Source: CAWAPS01 sp963783945 (GTDB lineage Bacteria; Actinomycetota; Acidimicrobiia; Acidimicrobiales; Palsa-688). From it: a DNA stretch of 64,000 nucleotides. The notes beneath the pieces are model-generated. The model did no database searches and was not told where the DNA came from. It saw nothing but the letters and a program-made list of their open reading frames with translations. The stretch covers positions 124,001-188,000 of the forward strand of contig CAWAPS010000029.1 in NCBI GenBank assembly GCA_963783945.1, in the 5' to 3' direction. Positions 50,682-58,218 of this stretch are shown here, piece after piece. Numbering within the stretch: position 1 is the first letter of the stretch; each line of letters starts with the position of its first letter. The translations under genes and the position numbers were made by a program.

Positions 50682-51878
50682 TTGAAAACTGTCAGCCTTG
50701 TGGGGTCCACGGGGTCCATCGGGACCCAGGCCGTCGACGTCATCGGCGCCGAACCCGGGCGCTACCGGGTCGTCGCCATCGGGGCCGCGTCGTCGGTAGA
50801 CCGCCTGGCGGCCCAGGCCGAGCTTCTCCGTCCCAACCGGGTGGCCCTGGCCGACCCGGAGCGGGCAGGCGAACTGCGCCACCGCCTACCGTCCGGTACC
50901 GAACTCCTGGTCGGGGCCGACGCCCTGGCTGAGATAGCCACCGACGCCGACGTGGTCGTGAACGGTGTCGTCGGGTTCGCCGGCCTGCCCGTGACCCTGG
51001 CCGCCCTCAACGCCGGTCGGCGGCTGGCGCTCGCCAACAAGGAGTCCCTGATCGCCGGCGGCCCGGTCGTGCAGAAGGCTCGAGCCACCCCCGGGGCCGA
51101 GATCATCCCCGTCGACTCCGAGCACTGCGCCATCCACCAGTGCCTTCGAGCCGTCCTCGGGGAAAAAGGGATGGCCGCCCTGCCGCATCCCCCCTCGATG
51201 CCCATACGGAGGATCGTGCTGACCGCGAGCGGGGGACCTTTCCGGGGTCGGGTTCAACAAGAGCTGGCGGAGGTGACAGTCGAGGCCGCGCTGGCCCATC
51301 CGACGTGGAAGATGGGTCCCAAGATCACGGTTGACTCGTCGACACTCATGAACAAGGGCCTGGAGGTCATCGAGGCGAACGAGCTGTTCGGGGTGGGTTT
51401 CGATGCCATAGATGTGGTCGTTCACCCCCAATCAATCATCCACTCGATGATCGAGACCCACGACGGCGCCACCCTGGCCCAGCTGTCCCTGCCTGACATG
51501 CGGCTGCCCATCGGCTACGCCCTGGCCTACCCGGACCGCCTCGGCGTGCCTTTCGGTTCGATCGATTGGGCCACGGTGGGTCCCCTCGAGTTCGAGGAGC
51601 CGGACCGGCGGTCTTTCCCGTGCCTGGACCTCGCTTATCGGGCGGGCCGGGAGGGCGGAGTGGCGCCGGCGTGGCTCAACGGGGCCAACGAGGTGGCCGT
51701 CGCCGCCTTCCTCGAGGGCCGGGTCCGCTGGGTGGACATCCCAACGGTGATCAGCGACGCGCTTGACGAGTGCAGCGCGGGCACGCCCGGTACGGTGGAG
51801 GACGTGCTGGAAGCCGACCGCGCCGGACGGGAGCTCGCCCGCGTCAGCGTCGACAGGCGGTCCCGCGCCCTGAGGTGA
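50682..51878 (+). CDS. dxr: 1-deoxy-D-xylulose 5-phosphate reductoisomerase
   Basis: Second enzyme of the MEP isoprenoid pathway. NADPH-binding G-S-T-G-S-I-G-T-Q, then A-N-K-E-S-L-I-A-G-G, V-D-S-E-H-C-A-I-H-Q-C-L and S-G-G-P-F-R-G, P-T-W-K-M-G-P-K-I-T-V-D-S-S-T. 398 aa from TTG at 50682. The stop overlaps the next gene start (GTGA), and ispG of the same pathway lies two genes downstream. Confidence 0.96.
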   Translation: MKTVSLVGSTGSIGTQAVDVIGAEPGRYRVVAIGAASSVDRLAAQAELLRPNRVALADPERAGELRHRLPSGTELLVGADALAEIATDADVVVNGVVGFAGLPVTLAALNAGRRLALANKESLIAGGPVVQKARATPGAEIIPVDSEHCAIHQCLRAVLGEKGMAALPHPPSMPIRRIVLTASGGPFRGRVQQELAEVTVEAALAHPTWKMGPKITVDSSTLMNKGLEVIEANELFGVGFDAIDVVVHPQSIIHSMIETHDGATLAQLSLPDMRLPIGYALAYPDRLGVPFGSIDWATVGPLEFEEPDRRSFPCLDLAYRAGREGGVAPAWLNGANEVAVAAFLEGRVRWVDIPTVISDALDECSAGTPGTVEDVLEADRAGRELARVSVDRRSRALR

Positions 51879-53245
51879 CCCAGGCCGGCCCGAAGGTCGA
51901 CCCGGCCGACGGCAATCGACCCGGCTGGCGCGACACCGTCGAAGCCGACCCACTGGGGTTGGCCACCCGCAAGCAATGGGAGGAGGAGGGGCCGCCCAAG
52001 AGCAGGTCCACCCAGCGGCGGGACCTGCTCCGGTTGCTCGCGGTGGTGGCCGGGGTGATCATTCTCGGCTTCGCCGCGGGTTACGGCGAGACGGTCCTGC
52101 TGGTGGTCGCCCTCATAGGCTGCATCGTGGCCCACGAGTTCGGCCACTATCTGGCGGCGCGCACCGGCAACGTGAAGGTCACCGAGTTCTTCGTGGGATT
52201 CGGTCCTCGCTTGTGGTCCATCAGGCGGGGCGAAACCGAGTACGGGGTCAAAGGCATTCCCCTCGGCGGCTATTGCCGGATCGTCGGGATGAACAACCTC
52301 GAAGAGGTCGACCCCGCCGACGAGGCCCGGACCTACCGGAGCGCCCCGCTGTGGCGCCGCTTGCTGATCGACGTGGCCGGGTCCTCCGCTCATTTCATCA
52401 TCGCTTTGCTGGTGCTGTTCTCCATGTTCTTCTGGACCGGCGACGAGGGCTACTACCTGTCGAACGTCCCGGCCTCCAACCCCATCGCCCAGATCCTGGC
52501 TTTCTCGACCGGGACCAGCCCGGCGGAGGCCGCCGGGTTTCATATCGGTGACCGGATAGAGACCATCAACGGCCGGCATTTCGCCTCGTGGGACGACATG
52601 GGCCGCTACATACAGGACCAGGCCGGTCGTCGGCTGGACGTCGTGGTGGACCGGCGGGGACAGCTTCTGCACCTCTTCCCGGTCCCCGTCGACGCCAACA
52701 AGGTTCACGTGGAGGGCGGCGACAACGCCGCGCCCACCGGCTCGGTCGGCTTCATCGGCATCGGCGTGAGCGGGGTGATCCACTCCGGTCTCGGGGCGTC
52801 GCTCAGCCACGCCGGAGGGTCGTTCGTCCAGGCGGGCGCCAGCGCCCTTCGAACCCTGGCCAACCGCTTCAGCGTCGCCGGGGCCCACTCGCTGTTCCAC
52901 ATGCTCGCCAACAAGAAGGCCGCCGACAATCCAACGGCACCCCGACTGGTATCACCGGTCGGGGTCGTGCGAATCCTTCACCAGGCCGGCCAGAGTGGCC
53001 TGCCGAGCGTGCTCTGGATCCTGGCTCTGATCAACATATTCATCGGGATTTTCAACCTGCTCCCGATCTTTCCCCTCGACGGTGGCCGGGTCGTGGTGGC
53101 CCTCTACGAGGGGGTCCGCAGCTGGCGCCGTCCCTACCGGGTGGACATGGCGAAGCTGCTGCCCGTGCTTTACGCCGGCCTGATTGTGATCCTGTTCCTC
53201 GGGGCCAGCGCCCTGTTCCTCGACCTGCGCGATCTCGTGGCCTGA
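51875..53245 (+). CDS. RseP/Rip1-type site-2 membrane metalloprotease
   Basis: Intramembrane zinc protease of the M50 family that cleaves membrane-bound regulators. H-E-F-G-H at residues 87-91 is in the first membrane segment; a PDZ domain (S-P-A-E-A-A-G-F-H-I-G-D) sits in the middle; the conserved L-D-G of the last segment is F-P-L-D-G-G-R. GTG at 51875 overlaps dxr by 4 bp; dxr-rseP-ispG is the common bacterial order. 456 aa. Confidence 0.94.
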   Translation: MTQAGPKVDPADGNRPGWRDTVEADPLGLATRKQWEEEGPPKSRSTQRRDLLRLLAVVAGVIILGFAAGYGETVLLVVALIGCIVAHEFGHYLAARTGNVKVTEFFVGFGPRLWSIRRGETEYGVKGIPLGGYCRIVGMNNLEEVDPADEARTYRSAPLWRRLLIDVAGSSAHFIIALLVLFSMFFWTGDEGYYLSNVPASNPIAQILAFSTGTSPAEAAGFHIGDRIETINGRHFASWDDMGRYIQDQAGRRLDVVVDRRGQLLHLFPVPVDANKVHVEGGDNAAPTGSVGFIGIGVSGVIHSGLGASLSHAGGSFVQAGASALRTLANRFSVAGAHSLFHMLANKKAADNPTAPRLVSPVGVVRILHQAGQSGLPSVLWILALINIFIGIFNLLPIFPLDGGRVVVALYEGVRSWRRPYRVDMAKLLPVLYAGLIVILFLGASALFLDLRDLVA

Positions 53246-53251
53246 CGCCGG

Positions 53252-53257
53252 TAGTCT
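53252..53257 (+). promoter_or_regulatory. -10 box TAGTCT upstream of ispG
   Basis: TAGTCT ends 8 nt before the ispG ATG, only 7 nt after the protease stop; ribF carries the same box at the same spacing. Confidence 0.42.
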
Positions 53258-53265
53258 CGACTGCG

Positions 53266-54489
53266 ATGGCTGAGTCCCGATTTTCCCGCCGGCTGACCCG
53301 CCAGGTCATGGTCGGCCCGGTCCCAGTGGGCGGCGGCGCCCCGATCACTGTCCAGTCGATGACGATCACCAAGACGGCGGACGTCGAGGGGACACTGGCC
53401 CAGATCTACGATCTCAAGGGCGCGGGAGCCGACATCGTGCGCTGCACGTGCAACGAGAGAGAGGCGGCCGAGGGCCTGGCTCGCATCGTGGATCGCAGCC
53501 CGGTGCCCATCGTGGCCGACATCCACTTCCACGTCGAGATGGCCCTCGCCGCGCTGGAGGCCGGCGTCGACTGCCTGCGGCTCAACCCGGGGAACCTCCG
53601 AAAGACCGAGGAGATCAAGCTCGTGGCCCGCGAATGCAAGGACCGCCAGGTTCCGGTACGTATCGGAGTCAACGCCGGATCGCTCGATCCCAGGCTGTAC
53701 AAGAAGTACGGGGGAGCCACCCCCGAGGCCCTGGTCGAATCGGCTCAGATCGAGCTCGGACTGTTCGCCGAGGAGGGCTTCGACGACGTCAAGATCTCGG
53801 TCAAGGCGTCCAACGTGCCTCTGATGATCGAGGCCTACCGCCAGCTGTCGGAGGTCACCGATCACCCTCTACACCTCGGGGTGACCGAGGCCGGGCCACC
53901 CCCGGCGGGGACGATCAAGGGCACCGCCGGGATCGCCACCCTGCTCTCGGAGGGAATCGGCGACACCATCAGGTACTCGCTGACCGCCGACCCGGTTGAA
54001 GAGGCCAAAGCCGGCCGGGTGCTCCTCGAGTCTCTCGGGCTCCGAGAGCGCACATCTGTCGACCTGATCGCCTGCCCCGCTTGCGGGCGGGCGGAGATCG
54101 ACGTGTACAAGGTGGCCCAGGAAGCGATGGCGGCACTGGAGAAAAAGGAGATCCCCCTTCAGGTCGCGGTCATGGGGTGCGTGGTCAACGGCCCCGGCGA
54201 GGCCCGCTCCGCCGATCTGGGGATCGCAGCCGGACGCCATCGGGGCCATCTGTTCATCCAGGGCCAGATCGTGCGGGTGGTACCCGAGGACGAAATGGTG
54301 GCCGCCCTGGTCGATGAGGCCGAGAAGATGGTGAAGGAAGGGGTGGCAGCCCGCCTGGCCGCCGCCGACTCGTCGGCTGCCGCGGAGGCGGAGGCCGACC
54401 GGGCGGCCCTGCTCGAGGCCAAGGGCGCCGACGCCAACCACAGCGAGCAGCGCATAGAGCTCATCGACCGGCGGCTCGGTTCACTCTGA
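53266..54489 (+). CDS. ispG: 4-hydroxy-3-methylbut-2-en-1-yl diphosphate synthase (flavodoxin/ferredoxin)
   Basis: Iron-sulfur enzyme of the MEP pathway. TIM-barrel start V-G-G-G-A-P-I-T-V-Q-S-M-T; C-terminal iron-sulfur motif C-P-A-C-G-R plus M-G-C-V-V-N-G-P-G-E. 407 aa. The ATG at 53266 is supported by TAGTCT 8 nt upstream. The last 40 residues are Ala-rich and not conserved. Confidence 0.96.
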   Translation: MAESRFSRRLTRQVMVGPVPVGGGAPITVQSMTITKTADVEGTLAQIYDLKGAGADIVRCTCNEREAAEGLARIVDRSPVPIVADIHFHVEMALAALEAGVDCLRLNPGNLRKTEEIKLVARECKDRQVPVRIGVNAGSLDPRLYKKYGGATPEALVESAQIELGLFAEEGFDDVKISVKASNVPLMIEAYRQLSEVTDHPLHLGVTEAGPPPAGTIKGTAGIATLLSEGIGDTIRYSLTADPVEEAKAGRVLLESLGLRERTSVDLIACPACGRAEIDVYKVAQEAMAALEKKEIPLQVAVMGCVVNGPGEARSADLGIAAGRHRGHLFIQGQIVRVVPEDEMVAALVDEAEKMVKEGVAARLAAADSSAAAEAEADRAALLEAKGADANHSEQRIELIDRRLGSL

Positions 54490-54572
54490 CGCTCGGCCGG
54501 CTCGCCGGCTCGCGCCGACAGCCAGGGAAAAAAGGCGTGCGGTCCGTGCCACCTGTCGCGAGACTGCTCCCC

Positions 54573-55833
54573 ATGAGCGCGATCGTGCGGCGGTTGGCCG
54601 CCGGGGAGGAAGGAGCGTTCGTTCGCTCCGCGATGGTGCCGTTCCTGGTGCCAGTCACGGGTGACCCGGACAACACCGGCGAGATCGATCAGTGGTCGTC
54701 CCGGATAGAGGCGGCGCGAGCCTGGATCGTCGAGGACCGGGGACGAGTCGTGGGCAACGCCGCCATTCACAGCCTGGACGTGACTGTGCCGGCTTCTCCC
54801 GGCCGGGCCTGCCCGGTGATCCCCATGGCCGGGGTTACCGCGGTGGGGGTGCATCCCACCCATCGTCGCCGCGGCCTGCTGCGTCAGATGATGGCGGCCA
54901 TGCTCGAGGATGCCCGGACCCGGGGTGAGGCCATCGCCTGTCTCGACGCCTCGGAGTCGAGTATCTATGGACGCTTCGGCTTCGGGCATGCTACGGACAT
55001 GACCGAGCTGCGCATCGATTCCCGGGCCGCGGCTTTTATCGCGCCCCCTCCGGACACGGATGTGCATCTGGCGGAGCGGGACGAGGCGGTCAAGGTTCTC
55101 CCCGATCTGTTCGACCGGTCGAGGCGGAGCCGGGCGGGGGAGGTCAACCGGGACTCCCAACGGTGGGACAGCATCCTCACCGACAGAGCGCGCGATAGGG
55201 GCGCCGGACTGGGCTCTTTCTTCGCGTCTCGCCGAACAGGGTTACGTCCGCTACCGCGCCCATCACGCCGATATCGGCCGGGCGGAGCGGGCCCGGGTGG
55301 TCGTCGAGGAGCTGCGCGGCTTGACCCCGGATGACGAAGCCGCGCTGTGGCGCTTCGTGCTGGACATCGATCTGGTTGGCGAGGTGACCTTCAAACGGCG
55401 CCCGGTGGACGAACCGCTCCGGTGGCGCCTCCGCGACTCCCGACAGCTCCGAACGGTGAGCATCGATGACGAGCTCTATGTGCGGGTTCTCGATGTGCCG
55501 GCCGCGTTCGGAGCCAGGGGCTACCGCAGCTCGGGGCGACTCGTCTTCGAGGTGGTTCCTCCGGAAGTGGACGAGGGTACGGCGGACGCCGCGCCCGGTC
55601 GGTGGGTGCTCGAGTGCGGTCCCGAAGGCGCGTCGTGCCGGGCGGCCCGCTCGGGGGAGAACGCTGACCTGAGGCTCGGCCTGTCCGCTCTCGGATCGTT
55701 GTATCTGGGTGGGTTCCGAGCGTCTCAGCTTGCCGCGGCGCGGCTTGTCGAGGAGGTGACGGCTGGCGGCCTGGATCGAGCCGACGCCCTGCTCGTCACC
55801 ACGCCGGCACCGGCGAGCACGACTGGCTTCTGA
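54573..55833 (+). pseudogene. Eis-like GNAT N-acetyltransferase, interrupted by one extra base
   Basis: GNAT acetyltransferase with an SCP2-like C-terminal domain, resembling mycobacterial Eis, which acetylates lysine or aminoglycosides. The N-terminal GNAT domain is seen as P-M-A-G-V-T-A-V-G-V-H-P-T-H-R-R-R-G and Y-G-R-F-G-F-G. The frame breaks near 55227: removing one T joins G-S-F-F-A to L-A-E-Q-G-Y-V-R-Y-R and a normal C-terminus (A-L-G-S-L-Y-L-G-G-F). The restored protein is about 419 aa, as in Eis. All other motifs are intact; a recent mutation or sequence error are both possible. Confidence 0.8.
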
Positions 55834-55908
55834 ACGGCCCGCCTCCTTTAACGTATATTTACCCCCTGATTCGCTCCGCTGACCAGCCGGCGATTCCGGG
55901 GGGGTCGC

Positions 55909-55914
55909 TATACT
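55909..55914 (+). promoter_or_regulatory. -10 box TATACT for the rimP operon
   Basis: TATACT is the best -10 match in the gap before rimP; the predicted transcript starts near 55921, giving a leader of about 110 nt. No -35 is obvious. Confidence 0.45.
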
Positions 55915-55920
55915 GGGCGT

Positions 55921-55989
55921 AACCGCCCTTAGGGGCGGTTGCTGGCGTGGGCCGCACCTGCGTTGAGCAGGGTGCCCACGCTTTTGTTT
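55921..55989 (+). terminator. two-hairpin rimP leader with a terminator-like second hairpin
   Basis: Hairpin 1 (55921-55940) pairs AACCGCCC with GGGCGGTT around TTAG. Hairpin 2 (55945-55981) pairs GCGTGGGC with GCCCACGC around a structured core (CACCTGC against GCAGGGTG) and is followed at once by TTTTGTTT. The second looks like an intrinsic terminator inside the operon leader. Confidence 0.65.
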
Positions 55990-56029
55990 GCCCTCGATGA
56001 ACCGGTCAGAGTAGGAGGAGGAGGTGGTG

Positions 56030-56584
56030 ATGGGATCGGTCGAAAGTGTACGTGAGGTGGCCGGGCCCGCATTGGCCTCCCGGGGCCTGGAGCTGTGGGA
56101 TGTGGAGATCACGCGCGACGTGGTGCGCATCCTCGTGGACCGGCCCGGAGGCATCGACCTCGATGCGCTGACCCAGGCGAGCAGCGTCATCTCGCCCTTG
56201 CTCGACCAGAACCCGTCGCTCGTGCCCTTCGGGCGCTATCAGCTCGAGGTTTCCAGCCCCGGTCTCGAACGAAGCCTGCGCACCCCGGACCAGTTCCGCC
56301 GCTACCTGGGGGCAGAGATCACAGTGAAGACCGGCGCGCCCGTATCAGGGGCCCGCCGTCATCGCGGCACTCTGATCGCCGCAGACGAGGTGACCATTCG
56401 ATTGCAGCCGACTGACCCCCCCGGCGGGGAGGTAATCGAGCTGCGACACGATCAGATCGACCGGGCCCGCACCGTTCTCGTGTGGGGCTCGACATCACCT
56501 GCGGCTGGCAAGCGCCCGGGCAAACGCCCGGCGCGAGCTGCCACCGCGACCGCTGCTCTCGACGCGAAAGACCCCGGCTCATGA
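56030..56584 (+). CDS. rimP: ribosome maturation factor RimP
   Basis: 30S assembly factor. Typical RimP features: V-R-I-L-V-D-R-P-G-G-I-D-L, L-E-V-S-S-P-G-L-E-R-S-L and a C-terminal basic tail (G-K-R-P-G-K-R-P-A-R). The ATG at 56030 with GGAGGAGGAGG six bases upstream is preferred over the GTGs at 56024/56027. 184 aa. The stop overlaps nusA (ATGA). Confidence 0.95.
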   Translation: MGSVESVREVAGPALASRGLELWDVEITRDVVRILVDRPGGIDLDALTQASSVISPLLDQNPSLVPFGRYQLEVSSPGLERSLRTPDQFRRYLGAEITVKTGAPVSGARRHRGTLIAADEVTIRLQPTDPPGGEVIELRHDQIDRARTVLVWGSTSPAAGKRPGKRPARAATATAALDAKDPGS

Positions 56585-57870
56585 AAGAAGTCAGCATCGA
56601 CTTCCTCGACGCTCTCCAGCAGATCGCCAAGGACAAGGGCATAAGCGTCGACACCCTGCTCGACGCCTTGGCCAACGCGCTCGTAGCCGCCTACAAGCGG
56701 CTCCCCAACGCGGCGGAGGAGGCGGTCGTCACGATCGAACCGGACACCGGGGAGATCAAGGTGTACGGCCAGGAGCTGGACGAGGACGGCAACGTGGTGC
56801 GCGAGTGGGACGACACCCCGAAGGATTTCGGGCGTATCGCGGCTCAGACCGCCAAGCAGGTGATGACCCAACGCATTCGCGAGGCCGAGCGCGACCTCAA
56901 ATACGAGGAGTACGCGGGCCGGGAAGGCGACATCGTTACCGGCATAATCCAGCAGAGCGACAACCGCTACACCCTTCTCGACCTGGGCAAGGTGGAGGCC
57001 CTCCTGCCCCAGGCCGAGCAGGTGCCCTACGAGCGCTACGAGCACGGCGCCCGGCTCAAGGCCTACATCGTCGAGGTGCGCAAGACGACCAAGGGTCCAC
57101 AGATCGTCGTGAGCCGCACCCACCCCGGCCTGATCAAGAGGCTTTTCGAGCTCGAGGTCCCCGAGATATTCAGCGGGGTGGTCGAGATCAAGGCGGCGGC
57201 ACGCGAGCCGGGCCACCGCACCAAGATCGCAGTGTGGTCGAACGACTCCAACGTCGACCCGGTCGGAGCGTGCGTGGGAGCCCGGGGCGCCCGGGTACGC
57301 ATGGTCACCAACGAGCTGCGGGGTGAGAAGGTCGACATCGTCCCCTTCTCCGACGACGCTCGCGAGTTCGTCATGCGGGCCCTCCAGCCCGCCAAGGTCA
57401 AAGAGGTGCACCTCGACGAGGCGACCGGCACGGCGACGGTCGTCGTCCATGACTTCCAGCTCTCCCTGGCCATCGGCAAGGAGGGTCAGAACGCCCGCTT
57501 GGCCGCCCGGCTCACCGGCTGGCGGATAGATATCAAGAGCGAGACCCAGATCGCCGAGGAGGAGGCCTACGCCGAGCAGGAGTGGGCCGAGGGCGAATGG
57601 GTCGAAACCGAAGCCGGGGAGATGGTTTGGCAACCGGCCGAGGGAGGAGACGCCGTCTCGGCCGAGGAGTGGTCACAATCCGCTGACGACGCTCCCATCG
57701 AGCCAGCCACCGAGGAGACCGGCGATTCGGGCCCCTCGGGCCCGGCCGCCAATGCCGAGTCCGCCGGGGATACGGCGCCTCTCAACGGAGGGAATGCCAC
57801 CGGCGGACCCACAACCAACCAACCCGCCGCCGCGGATGCAAGCGGCGGGAGCGGGGAGGGATCCCCGTAG
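56581..57870 (+). CDS. nusA: transcription termination/antitermination factor NusA
   Basis: RNA-polymerase-associated factor acting on pausing, termination and antitermination. N-terminal domain F-L-D-A-L-Q-Q-I-A-K-D-K-G, S1 domain D-I-V-T-G-I-I-Q, KH domains V-G-A-C-V-G-A-R-G-A-R and L-A-I-G-K-E-G-Q-N-A-R-L-A-A-R. After residue 325 there is a 100-residue acidic Gly/Asn/Pro tail. ATG overlaps rimP (ATGA). 429 aa. Confidence 0.96.
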   Translation: MKEVSIDFLDALQQIAKDKGISVDTLLDALANALVAAYKRLPNAAEEAVVTIEPDTGEIKVYGQELDEDGNVVREWDDTPKDFGRIAAQTAKQVMTQRIREAERDLKYEEYAGREGDIVTGIIQQSDNRYTLLDLGKVEALLPQAEQVPYERYEHGARLKAYIVEVRKTTKGPQIVVSRTHPGLIKRLFELEVPEIFSGVVEIKAAAREPGHRTKIAVWSNDSNVDPVGACVGARGARVRMVTNELRGEKVDIVPFSDDAREFVMRALQPAKVKEVHLDEATGTATVVVHDFQLSLAIGKEGQNARLAARLTGWRIDIKSETQIAEEEAYAEQEWAEGEWVETEAGEMVWQPAEGGDAVSAEEWSQSADDAPIEPATEETGDSGPSGPAANAESAGDTAPLNGGNATGGPTTNQPAAADASGGSGEGSP

Positions 57871-57908
57871 CCGACCACACTCCGAGCCCAGGCCCCATCC
57901 GGACCTGC

Positions 57909-58217
57909 GTGGGCTGCCGGTCCGCGCAGAACGCCGGTACTCTTGTTCGGGTGGCCCGAACCCACGACGGGTCGCTCATCGTCAGCCGGAACGCTCCAGG
58001 TCGCGGCGCATGGCTGTGCCGGGACCCGGCAACCGGGTTCCCGCTGGCGGGCTGCATGGAGTCAGCAGTTAAGCGAAACGCCTTCTCCAGAGCCTTCCGG
58101 GGGGCGGTGGCCGCGGAGGCGGCGGGCTCGCTGCGAGCGAGACCGCCGGAACGTGCGAACATGGAGGCTGTCAGCACTACGGGCATCGAGGACTACCAGA
58201 AGGGACTGACGCAGTAA
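57909..58217 (+). CDS. ylxR: YlxR/RnpM family RNA-binding protein (DUF448)
   Basis: Small protein that in Bacillus binds RNase P RNA (RnpM). The frame contains R-T-C-V-G-C-R at its beginning, then A-P-G-R-G-A-W-L-C and K-R-N-A-F-S-R-A-F-R. The only canonical start that keeps this frame open is the GTG at 57909, which lies inside the conserved cysteine motif and would remove its first Cys; the conserved region actually begins upstream near an ATC at 57897 or a GTA at 57867. So the true start is uncertain, possibly a non-standard codon. It lies between nusA and infB, the expected position. Confidence 0.78.
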   Translation: MGCRSAQNAGTLVRVARTHDGSLIVSRNAPGRGAWLCRDPATGFPLAGCMESAVKRNAFSRAFRGAVAAEAAGSLRARPPERANMEAVSTTGIEDYQKGLTQ

Positions 58218-58218
58218 C

